Source: Berkiella sp963829835 | GTDB lineage: Bacteria; Pseudomonadota; Gammaproteobacteria; Berkiellales; Berkiellaceae | Reading direction: 5' to 3' | DNA: 64,000 nt | NCBI GenBank assembly: GCA_963829835.1 | Contig: CAWHKC010000004.1 | Coordinates: forward strand, 496,001 to 560,000 | Shown here: piece after piece, positions 16,327 to 25,158 of the stretch | How the letters are laid out: the number at the start of each line of letters is the position of its first letter | Numbering within the stretch: position 1 is the first letter of the stretch | Position numbers and translations under genes: made by a program | Notes under the pieces: model-generated | What the model saw: only the letters and a program-made list of their open reading frames with translations | What the model was told of the DNA's origin: nothing | Databases searched by the model: none

Positions 16327-17544
16327 ATGTACATAGAGCGCGACTTAACTCAACAACTAACCAGTTCTCCGACAGGAATACAGGTTTTATTAGGCCCTAG
16401 GCAATGCGGGAAAAGCACTTTGTTTGCATTTATGGCGGGGTCTAACGAACATCAATTTCATGAAATCAGTTTTGATGATCTGCAGATGAGGCAACTGGCG
16501 AATCAAGATCCAGGATTGTTCGTACAGCAATTTAAGCCTCCTTTATTATTAGATGAGGTGCAGTATGTGCCTAATTTATTCCCTGAATTAAAAAGAATTA
16601 TTGATACAATTAAACGAAATGCCGTTTTTAAATCATCTCAAGCAGATACACTGTCCGTTTTATATCGGTTAACAGGATCTAATCAAATTTTGATGGATAA
16701 AACTGTTAAAGAGAGTTTGGCAGGTCGAGCATCATTTTTTTATTTAAATACCTTATCAGTTCATGAAATTCTCAATTCTTTACCTGATACTTCTATTCAA
16801 ACCATTTTGTTTAAAGGCGGCTGGCCTGAGCTTTATACAAATCAGGAAATATCCATCACATCATTTTTAAATAACTACATTCGAAGCTACATAGAAAAAG
16901 ATATCGTCATGAGCGCAGGTATTCAGAAAGTAAGTGAATTTCTGACAGTATTACGATTATGCGCGGCTAGAACAGGCCAAGAAACCGATTACTCGGATAT
17001 CCAAAAAGATAGTGGTGTATCCGCTGTTACTGTCAAAGAATGGATTAGCATTCTGGAGCGTGCGGATCTAATTTATCAATTAAAACCCTATTTTAATAAC
17101 CTCAATAAAAGATTAATTAAAAGACCTAAATTATATTTTTTAGATACCGGTTTGGCAGCCAGATTACAAGGATGGTCAGAACCCCTACCCTTAATGAGTA
17201 GCCCTCAAATCGGCGCTTTATTTGAAACCTTAGTTTTGGCAGAAATTGTCAAATTTATCAGAAATTATGCTAAAGATTGGGAACTGTTTTTTTGGAGAAC
17301 CAAAGATGGGCAAGAAGTTGATTTTTTAATTAAAACAGGCGAACACAAAATAGTAGCTGTTGAAGCAAAATACGCAGTTCATGGTATTTCGCGAAGTGTT
17401 AAATACCCTAATGCATTTCAAAAAGACTTTGCGCCAACCACACCACTTATTTTGGTGACATCAGGGGGTCAAAAAGTAACACTTTCTGACCAATGCATTT
17501 CTATTCCCATCGCTGAATTACATGATTTCTTAAAAAATATATAA
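16327..17544 (+). CDS. AAA_14 / DUF4143 ATPase
   Basis: 405 residues. N-terminal AAA domain with Walker A GPRQCGKST (about 23-31) and Walker B PLLLDEVQYVP (about 75), then a DUF4143 C-terminus (about 190-345) containing LYFLDTGLAARLQG and an acidic, nuclease-like ending, WRTKDGQEVDFLI followed by AVEAKY. This D-x-E-x-K pattern resembles restriction-like folds. Such proteins are frequent, patchily distributed and of unknown function; they are often transferred horizontally. Stands alone, with a bidirectional terminator downstream. Confidence 0.88.
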   Translation: MYIERDLTQQLTSSPTGIQVLLGPRQCGKSTLFAFMAGSNEHQFHEISFDDLQMRQLANQDPGLFVQQFKPPLLLDEVQYVPNLFPELKRIIDTIKRNAVFKSSQADTLSVLYRLTGSNQILMDKTVKESLAGRASFFYLNTLSVHEILNSLPDTSIQTILFKGGWPELYTNQEISITSFLNNYIRSYIEKDIVMSAGIQKVSEFLTVLRLCAARTGQETDYSDIQKDSGVSAVTVKEWISILERADLIYQLKPYFNNLNKRLIKRPKLYFLDTGLAARLQGWSEPLPLMSSPQIGALFETLVLAEIVKFIRNYAKDWELFFWRTKDGQEVDFLIKTGEHKIVAVEAKYAVHGISRSVKYPNAFQKDFAPTTPLILVTSGGQKVTLSDQCISIPIAELHDFLKNI

Positions 17545-17560
17545 CATGTATTTAATTTAT

Positions 17561-17585
17561 AAACGGGAGCTAGCTGCTCCCGTTT
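17561..17585. terminator. Bidirectional terminator between the DUF4143 ATPase and MOMP 1
   Basis: Perfect 10-base stem AAACGGGAGC / GCTCCCGTTT around TAGCT. Followed by TAAAT on the plus strand and an A/T-rich tail on the minus strand. It serves the convergent genes on each side. Confidence 0.8.
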
Positions 17586-17604
17586 TAAATGTAACAGTGA
17601 AGCG

Positions 17605-18633
17605 TTAAGAGTGCGCGCCGCCGATTTTGAATCTCAAGAACGGTCCATAACGACCCCAATCTCGAGCCGGGCCCAGATTGGCTGCAAAGGCAGCAGGAGC
17701 AAAAGCGCCATTACCCTGTAGCCGAGCATCTGGTTGCCATGCGGTATTGCCATTTTTCAAAGCATTAAACATATTCATATAGCGCATGCCTAAAGAAATA
17801 TCCCATTTCATGCCATGCATTTCACGACGGAGTGCATGGTGGTAATTGAGACCAAATTGAATATCAAGCTTAGCAATAATAGCCTTTGTCTCTTCAGGAT
17901 CATAAAAATAGAAGGCCCCGTTACTGTTATTATAAGACTCATGATACTGGTGTTGTCCATAAAGCAGTGAGGTCATCATGCCGGCAAATAGATTCCATTG
18001 TGGACAATGTCTAAACGGATAGACTCGACCATACGCTCCAACACCTGGACCAAAGGCATGCATCTTATTCTCTGAATAAGGCTCTGTATCTCCTCCATCA
18101 GGAGGAGGCACATTCGTTTGAACGGCGGTCTCATAAATTGCTTCGGTTAATTTAACATTTTCAAGAAAGGCGTAAAGATCTAAGCAATATCTATCAAAGT
18201 GCAAGTCATGAATTGCTCCTACTCTAAATTCATAAGCGTTAATATCAACGCGTGCAAATCCATAGGTAGTAAGAGGAGGCTGTAAACCATCATTTCTGAG
18301 ATCGATATTACCTTGTTCATTATGATTATCATAATGATCATAATCCAAAAACAATCTGGTATGGCTATGTGCAAAACGATAAGTTGCGCCTGCTGAATAA
18401 TCATACTTATTTTTTGGATTTAAAAAGACATGGCGCCGGCCACCATCAAAATTGCCTGGACTTGGGGAAAGCAATAAATCGCCTACGCTTAAACCATTAT
18501 TGCTGGGCTTGGTATAGTTGGCTTCGACATAAACCGCAAAAGGATTCAAAGGATCATGCGCATTAGCAAGTTGTGGCGCTACCATACTTGCTGCTATTAT
18601 CGCACCAAAAGTTATTCGTGCAGCTTTTTTCAT
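17605..18633 (-). CDS. Legionella-type major outer membrane protein (Lpg1974 family), paralogue 1
   Basis: 342 residues from the ATG at 18633 (MKKAARITFG; AAGGAC upstream). Signal peptide about 1-25 ending ANA, then a beta-barrel rich in alternating aromatic residues, ending in a C-terminal strand YGPFLRFKIGG. The conserved PSNNGLSVGDLLL and GNFDGGRRH segments are shared with the neighbouring paralogue and with Legionella MOMP-type porins. It should form a pore in the outer membrane. The last 60 residues are almost identical to those of paralogue 2, suggesting tandem duplication with recent exchange. Confidence 0.85.
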   Translation of the reverse strand: MKKAARITFGAIIAASMVAPQLANAHDPLNPFAVYVEANYTKPSNNGLSVGDLLLSPSPGNFDGGRRHVFLNPKNKYDYSAGATYRFAHSHTRLFLDYDHYDNHNEQGNIDLRNDGLQPPLTTYGFARVDINAYEFRVGAIHDLHFDRYCLDLYAFLENVKLTEAIYETAVQTNVPPPDGGDTEPYSENKMHAFGPGVGAYGRVYPFRHCPQWNLFAGMMTSLLYGQHQYHESYNNSNGAFYFYDPEETKAIIAKLDIQFGLNYHHALRREMHGMKWDISLGMRYMNMFNALKNGNTAWQPDARLQGNGAFAPAAFAANLGPARDWGRYGPFLRFKIGGAHS

Positions 18634-18740
18634 GAATGATGTCCTTATCAGAATCAATAAAAGAAGTTCTCCTTCCAAAGCTATCCTAAAAACACTTGGC
18701 CACTCAACTAATAAATATCTACCGCAACTTTACGCAATCC

Positions 18741-18845
18741 AGTTTGCTTTTAGACAAGGCGGCAAGCTATTGCGCAAAGGAGTGTACATTTAGTACATGA
18801 CTACCGCGCAATAACGAAGCCAACGCAGTATAAAAGCAAAATGGG
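18741..18845. repeat. Core-and-arm palindromic repeat, copy A
   Basis: Outer arms TTTGCTTTTAGAC (18743-18755) and GTATAAAAGCAAA (18828-18840) pair; inner arms ATTGCGC/GCGCAAT pair; the centre is GGAGTGTACATTTAGTACAT (from 18779). The same plan is seen at 42168-42275, 52567-52673 and 52952-53080. Confidence 0.75.
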
Positions 18846-18857
18846 AAGCGTAAAAAA

Positions 18858-18881
18858 AAACGGGAGCTGCTGCTCCCGTTT
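18858..18881 (-). terminator. Rho-independent terminator of MOMP 2
   Basis: Stem CGGGAGC / GCTCCCG with loop TGCT, extended by AAA/TTT. On the minus strand it ends in a run of nine T, ideally placed 21 bases after the stop codon. Nearly the same hairpin follows paralogue 1, so the terminator was duplicated with the gene. Confidence 0.9.
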
Positions 18882-18901
18882 CGTCTGAGGTGTGTGTTTA
18901 C

Positions 18902-20035
18902 TTAAGAGTGCGCACCGCCAAGCTTGAACTTCAAGAACGGACCATAACGTCCCCAATCTTGTGCTGGTCCAAGATTCGCAGCAAAAGCTGCAGGACCGAA
19001 GGCACCATTCCCTTGTAAACGAGCATCAGGCTGCCATGCGGTATTACCATTTTTGAACGCATTAAACATGTTCATGTAACGCATACCTAAAGAAACATCC
19101 CATGCTATACCATGCATTTCATGTCTGAATGCACAGCGGTAATTGATACCAAAGTTAATATCAATTTTACCAACCAAGGAATGACTTTCTTCTGGTTCGT
19201 ATAAATAGAAAGTATTTACACCACCGACAGTAGCACCAGTGAAGCTTGTGCTGTAATCGTTATCTGTTGCAACCATTATTGTGTTTGCGCCTGCAAAGAT
19301 ATGCCAATGTGGATTATGCGCATACCAGCGGGTCATAAAACCAACACCCGGTCCAAAGCCTTTTACTTTATTTTCCGTTTCTCTAGAATTCGTTATACCA
19401 TTTGCGCTGTTGAATTCTTCGGTGGTTTGCCTGACCTTGTCATATTCAAAAAAGGCGAGTAAATCTAGGCAAAAATGATCGCCAAAGTGCAAGTCATGAA
19501 TCACACCGAGTCGGAATTCATTAGAATGAAGATCTACTGATGCTACACCATTGGTTTGTGGCGCAGGTTGTAAACCAATGTTTCTAACATCGATATCGCC
19601 CTTTGTGTCATCATCATTTTCATAATGATCGTAACTAAAGAACAAACGGGAATGCGTATGCGGCATGCGATAGGTCAAGCCTACAGCATAATCCCATTCC
19701 ATATCTGGTTCTAAGAAAGTATGGCGTCGTCCACCATCAAAATTGCCTGGACTTGTTGCAAGCAATAAGTCGCCTACGCTTAACGCATTATTACTTGGCT
19801 TTGTATAAGTACCTTCAACCCAAGCAGCAACATTATTCAAAGGATCATAATGATGGTGGTGGTGGTGACCATGATGATGGTGATGATGATGACCATGGTG
19901 GTGATGGTGATGAGCATGTTCAGCTTGTTCATCAGCAGGCGCAGGAGCTGTATCCTTCGCAGCAAAAGCTGATCCTGATGCTGCCATACCCACAGCTATC
20001 ATTGTTCCAAATGTAACCTTGAGCATTTTTTTCAT
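18902..20035 (-). CDS. Legionella-type major outer membrane protein, paralogue 2 with histidine-rich N-terminus
   Basis: 377 residues from the ATG at 20035 (MKKMLKVTFG). After the signal peptide (cleavage near SAFA) comes a stretch of about 40 residues, mostly histidine in runs of six to seven broken by glycine (about residues 38-62), then the same barrel as paralogue 1 with PSNNALSVGDLLL and a final strand YGPFLKFKLGG. The histidine tract would lie at the periplasmic or outer edge of the barrel and is a plausible binder of zinc, nickel or copper; that is inference. The paralogue next door lacks it. Confidence 0.87.
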   Translation of the reverse strand: MKKMLKVTFGTMIAVGMAASGSAFAAKDTAPAPADEQAEHAHHHHHHGHHHHHHHGHHHHHHYDPLNNVAAWVEGTYTKPSNNALSVGDLLLATSPGNFDGGRRHTFLEPDMEWDYAVGLTYRMPHTHSRLFFSYDHYENDDDTKGDIDVRNIGLQPAPQTNGVASVDLHSNEFRLGVIHDLHFGDHFCLDLLAFFEYDKVRQTTEEFNSANGITNSRETENKVKGFGPGVGFMTRWYAHNPHWHIFAGANTIMVATDNDYSTSFTGATVGGVNTFYLYEPEESHSLVGKIDINFGINYRCAFRHEMHGIAWDVSLGMRYMNMFNAFKNGNTAWQPDARLQGNGAFGPAAFAANLGPAQDWGRYGPFLKFKLGGAHS

Positions 20036-20134
20036 GGATGAAGTCCTTATTAAAGTCCTAATGATAAATCGAAATCTGTCACTAAGGGCATCCAATTGCC
20101 CCTTTCTATATTCGAAAGTTATTACATGACTCAT

Positions 20135-20467
20135 GAGCTTTTCAACTGAATACGGCTATTCAACTTGAACTAAACTTCCGACACATGTAAGAAAATGAAC
20201 AAATATAATTTTTGCATTAAAGATAGACTAGCATAGGAATGGGGAAGGTACACAAGTGCAGTGTGAAAATTTTTTAGCTCTGAGTGAGTTGAAAAACAAA
20301 TGCGTAGAAGCAGATAACCCTGCTTCGCTAATACAATCTAGCATTGAGGTTTTATAGAGGATAGAAGACTTCGTTTAGTTAGATAAGCCATTCTGAAAAA
20401 GTCCACCTACGCTACCTGTCGCCCGAAGCCTTTTAGGCGTAGGGGGAAGACGCTTCGGCGTGACACA
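20135..20467. other. Non-coding region upstream of MOMP 2
   Basis: About 330 bases with no credible gene. The left part should hold the MOMP 2 promoter; I see no convincing -35/-10 pair. The right part (20406-20461) is a palindrome-rich repeat with CCTACGCT...CGAAGCCTTTTAGGCGTAGG, related to the inserts at 2477-2508 and 52852-52916. Confidence 0.5.
20406..20461. repeat. Small palindromic repeat (CTACGCT/GAAGC family)
   Basis: CCTACGC pairs with GCGTAGG across a GCCCGAAGCCTTTTA centre, followed by a second CGCTTCGGCG hairpin. Shares its layout with the second insert inside the tRNA-Pro fragment at 52852-52916. Confidence 0.55.
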
Positions 20468-20502
20468 AATTACACTAAGTCACTTCGTGACTAAGTGTAA
20501 TT
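20468..20502. terminator. Perfect 16-base palindrome directly after tRNA-Lys
   Basis: AATTACACTAAGTCAC - TTC - GTGACTAAGTGTAATT. It begins two bases beyond the 3' end of tRNA-Lys (minus strand). It may be a transcription terminator, though it is AT-rich and has no T-run, or an insertion-site palindrome. Confidence 0.5.
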
Positions 20503-20504
20503 AG

Positions 20505-20577
20505 TGGGTCGTGATGGATTCGAACCATCGACCAACAGATTAAAAGTCTGCTGCTCTACCAACTGAGCTAACGACCC
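20505..20577 (-). tRNA. tRNA-Lys (anticodon UUU)
   Basis: 73 bases on the minus strand, starting GGGTCGTTAGCTCAGTTGG with a matching CGACCC acceptor 3' strand, anticodon loop CTTTTAA, and T-loop GGTTCGAATCC. The CCA is not encoded. All four arms pair. Confidence 0.96.
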
Positions 20578-20640
20578 TAAACGTAAGGGCCGTATGATAC
20601 ATTAAAGTTATGAAATTACATATAGTTTGTTCAGTTGAAT

Positions 20641-21447
20641 TTAAAGGTTAGGTCTTTGGCTTTGATCTGGGTCCAGATTTGGATGTTGAACTGGCTGAGG
20701 TTGCGCTGGTTGAGCAGCTTGATCACTTGCCCCTCTGGCTTGATTATGTGCCGGGGTTATTGCAGATGCATTTTGAAAAAGAGGATCAGGTTGCGGTGGC
20801 GCAGCTTCTTGCGCAGGTGCAATTTGCTGGGCTGGTGCTTGCTGCTGAGCCGCTTCTTTCTGCGGTGGCACAGGCATACCCGGTAAAGGCTGCGAAAGAG
20901 CTGCTACGGCTTCTAATATGCAATCTGAAGTCAAATATAACCAAGAAACTGCACCCAATCCCCAAGTCAACGCCAAGGTTGAGAGTAAAGGCATTCCAAT
21001 GCCAAGCCCAATCATAAATCCTACGAAAGGCCCCCCATAGCCAAGGCCTTCTACTAATGAACTCAAAAAACCATTTGCACTAAAATGAAACCCATGGGTA
21101 TTAGTCTTAATAGCGTATAAAAGTGTATAACCAAATACTAAGGCGGGCGTTCCGAACAAAATCCAAGGTCCAAGACCCCCAGGTATTAAATTAGCATAGT
21201 TTAGCGTGACATCAATCATTAACTGTAAGGTCATCACACCTATGATGGAAAGAAAAAGATGACTCAAGACAAAGCAACTTAAACTAATGAGTAAGCCGTA
21301 AAATATCGACCCAACCAAAGTAGCAACTGTTTTCTCAAACAGGTCAAATCTTCTTCTTCTACGGACTTCTTTTAAATAATTTAAGAATTGAGGTGACGGT
21401 TGAGGTTGATGAGGTTGAGGTTGTGGTGCTGGACCATTCGCTTGCAT
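20641..21447 (-). CDS. Membrane protein with proline/glutamine-rich ends, unknown function
   Basis: 268 residues. The N-terminal 20 residues are Q/P/H repeats, then a basic patch KEVRRRRRFDLFEK, about four or five membrane helices between residues 42 and 185 rich in glycine, and a 75-residue hydrophilic tail of A, Q and P. There is no signal peptide. I do not recognise the family. Low-complexity tails around a multi-helix core are found in effectors and accessory secretion proteins of Legionellales, but nothing here proves either. It stands alone between tRNA-Lys and the tol-pal operon. Confidence 0.55.
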   Translation of the reverse strand: MQANGPAPQPQPHQPQPSPQFLNYLKEVRRRRRFDLFEKTVATLVGSIFYGLLISLSCFVLSHLFLSIIGVMTLQLMIDVTLNYANLIPGGLGPWILFGTPALVFGYTLLYAIKTNTHGFHFSANGFLSSLVEGLGYGGPFVGFMIGLGIGMPLLSTLALTWGLGAVSWLYLTSDCILEAVAALSQPLPGMPVPPQKEAAQQQAPAQQIAPAQEAAPPQPDPLFQNASAITPAHNQARGASDQAAQPAQPQPVQHPNLDPDQSQRPNL

Positions 21448-21543
21448 GGTAAAAGCCTTTTAAAGCCGACAGGACAACATAGTAGACCGACAAACTACCA
21501 TGACCTCAAAATATTGTCAACCAACTAGCAAAGAAATATTGGA

Positions 21544-22350
21544 TTAGATATGGCCTTCGTGCTGCATTTTTTGCAAGCGTGAATCTGCAAGCTGAGCAGA
21601 GGTCGTGCCTGGGAATTGGGTTTTTACCTGCTTCAGCAGCTCGCCTGAGCGCTTCCATTGCCCTTTTGAATATTCAACATAGCCAAGCTTCAATAAAGAA
21701 TCTGCTGCTTTGGGATGTTGGGGATATTGACGAAAAACGATATTAAAAGATTCAGAAGCTTGGTCAAGACTTCCCTTAACCAAATAAATTTCTCCTAACC
21801 AATAGTGTGCATTAGGGGCATATTTACCTTGAGGAGCATTTTGAATCATTGCTTTAAATGCCGCTAAAGCTGCATCGTAGTCTTTGTTTTGGATTAATCG
21901 ATATGCTGCTTGATAGGCTTTCTCATCATCGACAACAATATTTTCAGCCTCAATGCCACCTTGCAGCTTTGTATCTTGAGGAATGTTTTCTTCAAAAGAA
22001 ATACCAGAAGAAGCAGTAGGTCCACTTGCTTTAGCCGTCCCACCTTCACGTAGACGTCGGTCTAAATCCAAATAAAGTTTCTTCTGTTGTTCTTGCGCTT
22101 GTTGTAATTGATAACTTTGTTCTTCGACTTTACCTCGAAGTTCCTGAATTTCTCTTTGCAAAAATTCCATTTTTTTCAAGGAATCCAAAGAAACATTTTG
22201 CTCATCAGCGCCGCCACCCAGGTTACTCCTGCTGGATGCTTGTGAGCGAGATTCTACCTCAGCCATTCCCCATGCTATCCCTGTATTAAACAGGGATAAC
22301 ATGAGAAGGAATGCGCAAAACCGAGAGTTAAAGGCTCTTGGTATTTGCAT
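21544..22350 (-). CDS. cpoB: Cell division coordinator CpoB (YbgF)
   Basis: 268 residues. Signal peptide (FCAFLLMLSLFNTGIAWG), then a coiled coil (about 55-98, MEFLQREIQELRGKVEEQSY) for trimerisation, and a C-terminal TPR domain (about 143-262, AYQAAYRLIQNKDYDAALAAF). CpoB coordinates outer-membrane constriction by Tol-Pal with peptidoglycan synthesis by PBP1B during division. Last gene of the operon, three bases after pal, with GAGG before the ATG. Confidence 0.93.
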   Translation of the reverse strand: MQIPRAFNSRFCAFLLMLSLFNTGIAWGMAEVESRSQASSRSNLGGGADEQNVSLDSLKKMEFLQREIQELRGKVEEQSYQLQQAQEQQKKLYLDLDRRLREGGTAKASGPTASSGISFEENIPQDTKLQGGIEAENIVVDDEKAYQAAYRLIQNKDYDAALAAFKAMIQNAPQGKYAPNAHYWLGEIYLVKGSLDQASESFNIVFRQYPQHPKAADSLLKLGYVEYSKGQWKRSGELLKQVKTQFPGTTSAQLADSRLQKMQHEGHI

Positions 22351-22352
22351 GC

Positions 22353-22859
22353 TTAGTCCTCATAAACAATCACTGCACGACGATTAAGTGCGTGATCTTC
22401 TGCGCTATGACCCATGGTATCGGGTTTTTCTTTACCGAAGCTCACGGTAGCAACTTGATTGCCAGAAACGCCTTGTGACATCAATGCATCAGCGACAGCG
22501 CGTGCACGTCTTTCACCTAAAGCAACGTTATATTCTCGGCTACCTTGTTCATCGGTATGACCTTCAACTCTCAAACGACGGTTAGGATTATGTTTTAAAT
22601 ACTCAGCATGAGCATAAATAATTTCATAATCGCCTTGGCGAATGTCTGATCTGTCATAATCAAAGTAGATTTTTCGCTTAGCCATCATGTCACGAGCAGC
22701 ATCATCACCCGCAAAACCAGCACCTTCGCCAGCTCCTTGTGAGTTAGCGCCGTAAGCCCCATCTCTGCCCGCGCCATGCTTTGAATTATGTGAACAACCG
22801 ACTACGCCCAAACAAAGTACGACACCTACCGCTAAGTGACGCAAACCCCGAATTTGCAT
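22353..22859 (-). CDS. pal: Peptidoglycan-associated lipoprotein Pal
   Basis: 168 residues. Lipobox GVVGC (cysteine about 22), a glycine-rich linker, then an OmpA-like domain with IYFDYDRSDIRQGDY and the peptidoglycan-binding motif RRLRVEGHTDEQGSREYN followed by LGERRARAVADAL. It anchors the outer membrane to peptidoglycan and binds TolB. RBS GGAGT. In the tol-pal operon between tolB and cpoB. Confidence 0.97.
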   Translation of the reverse strand: MQIRGLRHLAVGVVLCLGVVGCSHNSKHGAGRDGAYGANSQGAGEGAGFAGDDAARDMMAKRKIYFDYDRSDIRQGDYEIIYAHAEYLKHNPNRRLRVEGHTDEQGSREYNVALGERRARAVADALMSQGVSGNQVATVSFGKEKPDTMGHSAEDHALNRRAVIVYED

Positions 22860-22906
22860 GTTTGACTCCTTACCTATTTTAAAATTAAATAAACCAGTAT
22901 TTTATC

Positions 22907-24283
22907 TCAAGAGAGAAACGGTGACCATGCTGGCTCTTGAACACTACCTTCACGCGCTGGTAGGCGCAACTGCCCCCGACCATCAAGGGTCACAAGACCC
23001 AAAATCTGGCGATCGCCATCTTGCGTGCCATAGAGTACCATAGCCCCGTTTGGAGACAAGGTGGGAGATTCATCTAGTCGCGCATGAGTCAGAACAGATA
23101 CTTGTCCAGTTGCCAACTCAAGACTTGCGATATGAAATTGATCAGCCTTATCTTCACGATGCATCATCACCAAATACTTTCCATCTGGTGTCAGCATGGG
23201 ACGAGCATTATAGTTACCAATATAAGTAACACGATCTACTTTTCTCGATGCTAAATCTAACCGATAAATTTGCGGTTTACCACCACGATTAGAAGTAAAA
23301 TAAAGTAATCGACCATCTGCTGACCATGCGGGCTCCGTATCAATGGAGTAACCATCAGTAATTTGGGTTAATTCTTTACTAGCAATATTCATTAAGTACA
23401 GTTTAGGATTACCGGTTTTGGAAAGTACAAGAGCTAAATTTCGGCCATCAGGCGACCAAGCTGGTGCACCATTAATGCCAGCAAAATTAGAAAGTTTCTC
23501 GCGCTTACCCGTTGCCACATCAATTAAATAAATTTCAGCTCTATTTTTTTCAAAAGAAACAAAAGCCATGCGGCGTCCATCTTTTGACCAAGAAGGCGAC
23601 ATTAAGGGTTGATTTGATTTCACTAACGTCGTGGGATTAAAACCATCCGCATCCGCTACTTCTAAACTATAACGATTACCATCCATTGTCTTAACAACCA
23701 TCACATAAGCAATGCGAGTTGAAAAAGCACCACGAATGCCGGTTAATCTTTCATAAATCACATCGCTGATATGATGCGCTAATGCGCGAAAGTCTTGACG
23801 TCGAATGCCGTGGTAGGTTTTTTCTGTCAAAACGGTACCATTACCGGTTTTAAAAGTGACATCCCCCTCTTTGGGACTGCCATGTGTCGTTTGGGGCGCG
23901 TTATAGACATCTAATAATTTAAAAGTAACCGTATAAAAATCATTTCCTGTGGCTTGTACAGCCCCTAGCACCACATTCTCAGCACCAATACCTTGCCAGG
24001 TACCAACGTCTAATTCTTGTTGAATAGAGCGAAGAGTCGGAAATTGCTCAGGATACATCGGATCAAAACGACCACACATTTTCAAATCATTTCGCACAAC
24101 GCTTGCGAGCTCTTCGAATGAGCTTCCCACATTGCTTTTTCGATTCGATAATTCTTGGACACTGGTGGTGATTGCTATAGGCACACCGGCGGCCTCACCC
24201 TGCGTAATTTCGATGTTGAGTCGTGCTTGCGCATTAAATGAGATCACGAACAACAATATAATCCCATGAACTATTTTTTTCAC
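22907..24283 (-). CDS. tolB: Tol-Pal system beta-propeller protein TolB
   Basis: 458 residues (E. coli 430). Signal peptide of about 20 residues, then the TolB N-terminal domain (about 22-180) and a six-blade propeller with repeated P-x-WSPDG-type motifs (PAWSPDGRNLAL, PAWSADGRLLYF, PTLSPNGAMVLY). Acts in the periplasm between Pal and TolA. The GTG start overlaps the tolA stop by four bases. Confidence 0.97.
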   Translation of the reverse strand: MKKIVHGIILLFVISFNAQARLNIEITQGEAAGVPIAITTSVQELSNRKSNVGSSFEELASVVRNDLKMCGRFDPMYPEQFPTLRSIQQELDVGTWQGIGAENVVLGAVQATGNDFYTVTFKLLDVYNAPQTTHGSPKEGDVTFKTGNGTVLTEKTYHGIRRQDFRALAHHISDVIYERLTGIRGAFSTRIAYVMVVKTMDGNRYSLEVADADGFNPTTLVKSNQPLMSPSWSKDGRRMAFVSFEKNRAEIYLIDVATGKREKLSNFAGINGAPAWSPDGRNLALVLSKTGNPKLYLMNIASKELTQITDGYSIDTEPAWSADGRLLYFTSNRGGKPQIYRLDLASRKVDRVTYIGNYNARPMLTPDGKYLVMMHREDKADQFHIASLELATGQVSVLTHARLDESPTLSPNGAMVLYGTQDGDRQILGLVTLDGRGQLRLPAREGSVQEPAWSPFLS

Positions 24284-25158
24284 ACGGCCTCCGGACGGAA
24301 CGTAAAGGTAAATTGACGAAATTCTTTTGCAGTATTGGGATCATCAGGCATCGGCAAGGGAGAGGCTTTGCGAATGGCAACCTCCGTTGAGCGATCAAAT
24401 TCCAAACTGCCACTGGATTCCACAACAACGGCTTCAACCACATCACCCGTTGGTAATAATTTCACTGCCACTTTGCAGGTCAAGCCATCAAAGTCAAAAC
24501 CAATTGGTTGACGCCAATGTTGATGAATTTTATTACGCATTAACATGGCATAACGTGTTATCAGATCTTGTTTTACTCTGGGGCTAAGCGCAGGTGCTTG
24601 TGTTTTTTCACCTTCTAATGCTTTTGCTAATTCTTTTTCTTTTTCTTCTTTTGCCTTTTCTTCAGCGGCCTTGCGCTCTAAATCTGCTTTTTTCTTTTGT
24701 GCTAGTGCTTCTTCTTTTTCTTTTTGGATTTTCTTTAATTCTTCTTGCTCTTGCTTTAATTTTACTTGTCGTTCTTTTTCACGTTGCAGCTCTGCCTTTT
24801 CTTTTAATTCAGCTTCTTTTTTAAGCTCTTCATTTTTCTTCTTGAGCTCTATAGCAAGGGCTTCTTCTTTTTCACGTTTTAGTTTAGCTTCTTTTTCTTT
24901 GTGCGCTATTTCTTTTATTCGTGTTTGTTCTTGTTCACGTTTCTTTATTTCTTTTTCTTCAATCCGAGCCACTTCTTCTTGCAAGGATTTTTTACTGATC
25001 ATCACCGCATCAATGATTTTCGTTTGCTGATCATTGGGTTGAGCTGGAATAATGATTGTTTTTTCAACACTGAAAATAATTAAAAGCGCCAACACCAAGT
25101 GAAGCCCAACAGCAATGGCAAAGGAAACTTTCTCAGAACGACTTCTAACGGCCTTCAT
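24280..25158 (-). CDS. tolA: Cell envelope integrity protein TolA
   Basis: 292 residues: a single N-terminal membrane helix (about 12-30), a long lysine/glutamate-rich helical domain (about 60-190), and a C-terminal TonB/TolA-like domain (about 195-292) with IHQHWRQPIGFDFDGLTCKV. TolA spans the periplasm and transmits energy from TolQR to TolB and Pal. Overlaps tolR and tolB by four bases each. Confidence 0.95.
   Translation of the reverse strand: MKAVRSRSEKVSFAIAVGLHLVLALLIIFSVEKTIIIPAQPNDQQTKIIDAVMISKKSLQEEVARIEEKEIKKREQEQTRIKEIAHKEKEAKLKREKEEALAIELKKKNEELKKEAELKEKAELQREKERQVKLKQEQEELKKIQKEKEEALAQKKKADLERKAAEEKAKEEKEKELAKALEGEKTQAPALSPRVKQDLITRYAMLMRNKIHQHWRQPIGFDFDGLTCKVAVKLLPTGDVVEAVVVESSGSLEFDRSTEVAIRKASPLPMPDDPNTAKEFRQFTFTFRPEAV

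Noticed and set aside
19753..20016. Aspartate-rich plus-strand frame opposite the histidine tract
   Set aside because: It is the mirror of the CAT/CAC codons of the porin gene and has no ribosome binding site.
24594..25083. Serine/phenylalanine/leucine-rich plus-strand frames opposite tolA
   Set aside because: Low-complexity shadows of the Lys/Glu-rich tolA helix.
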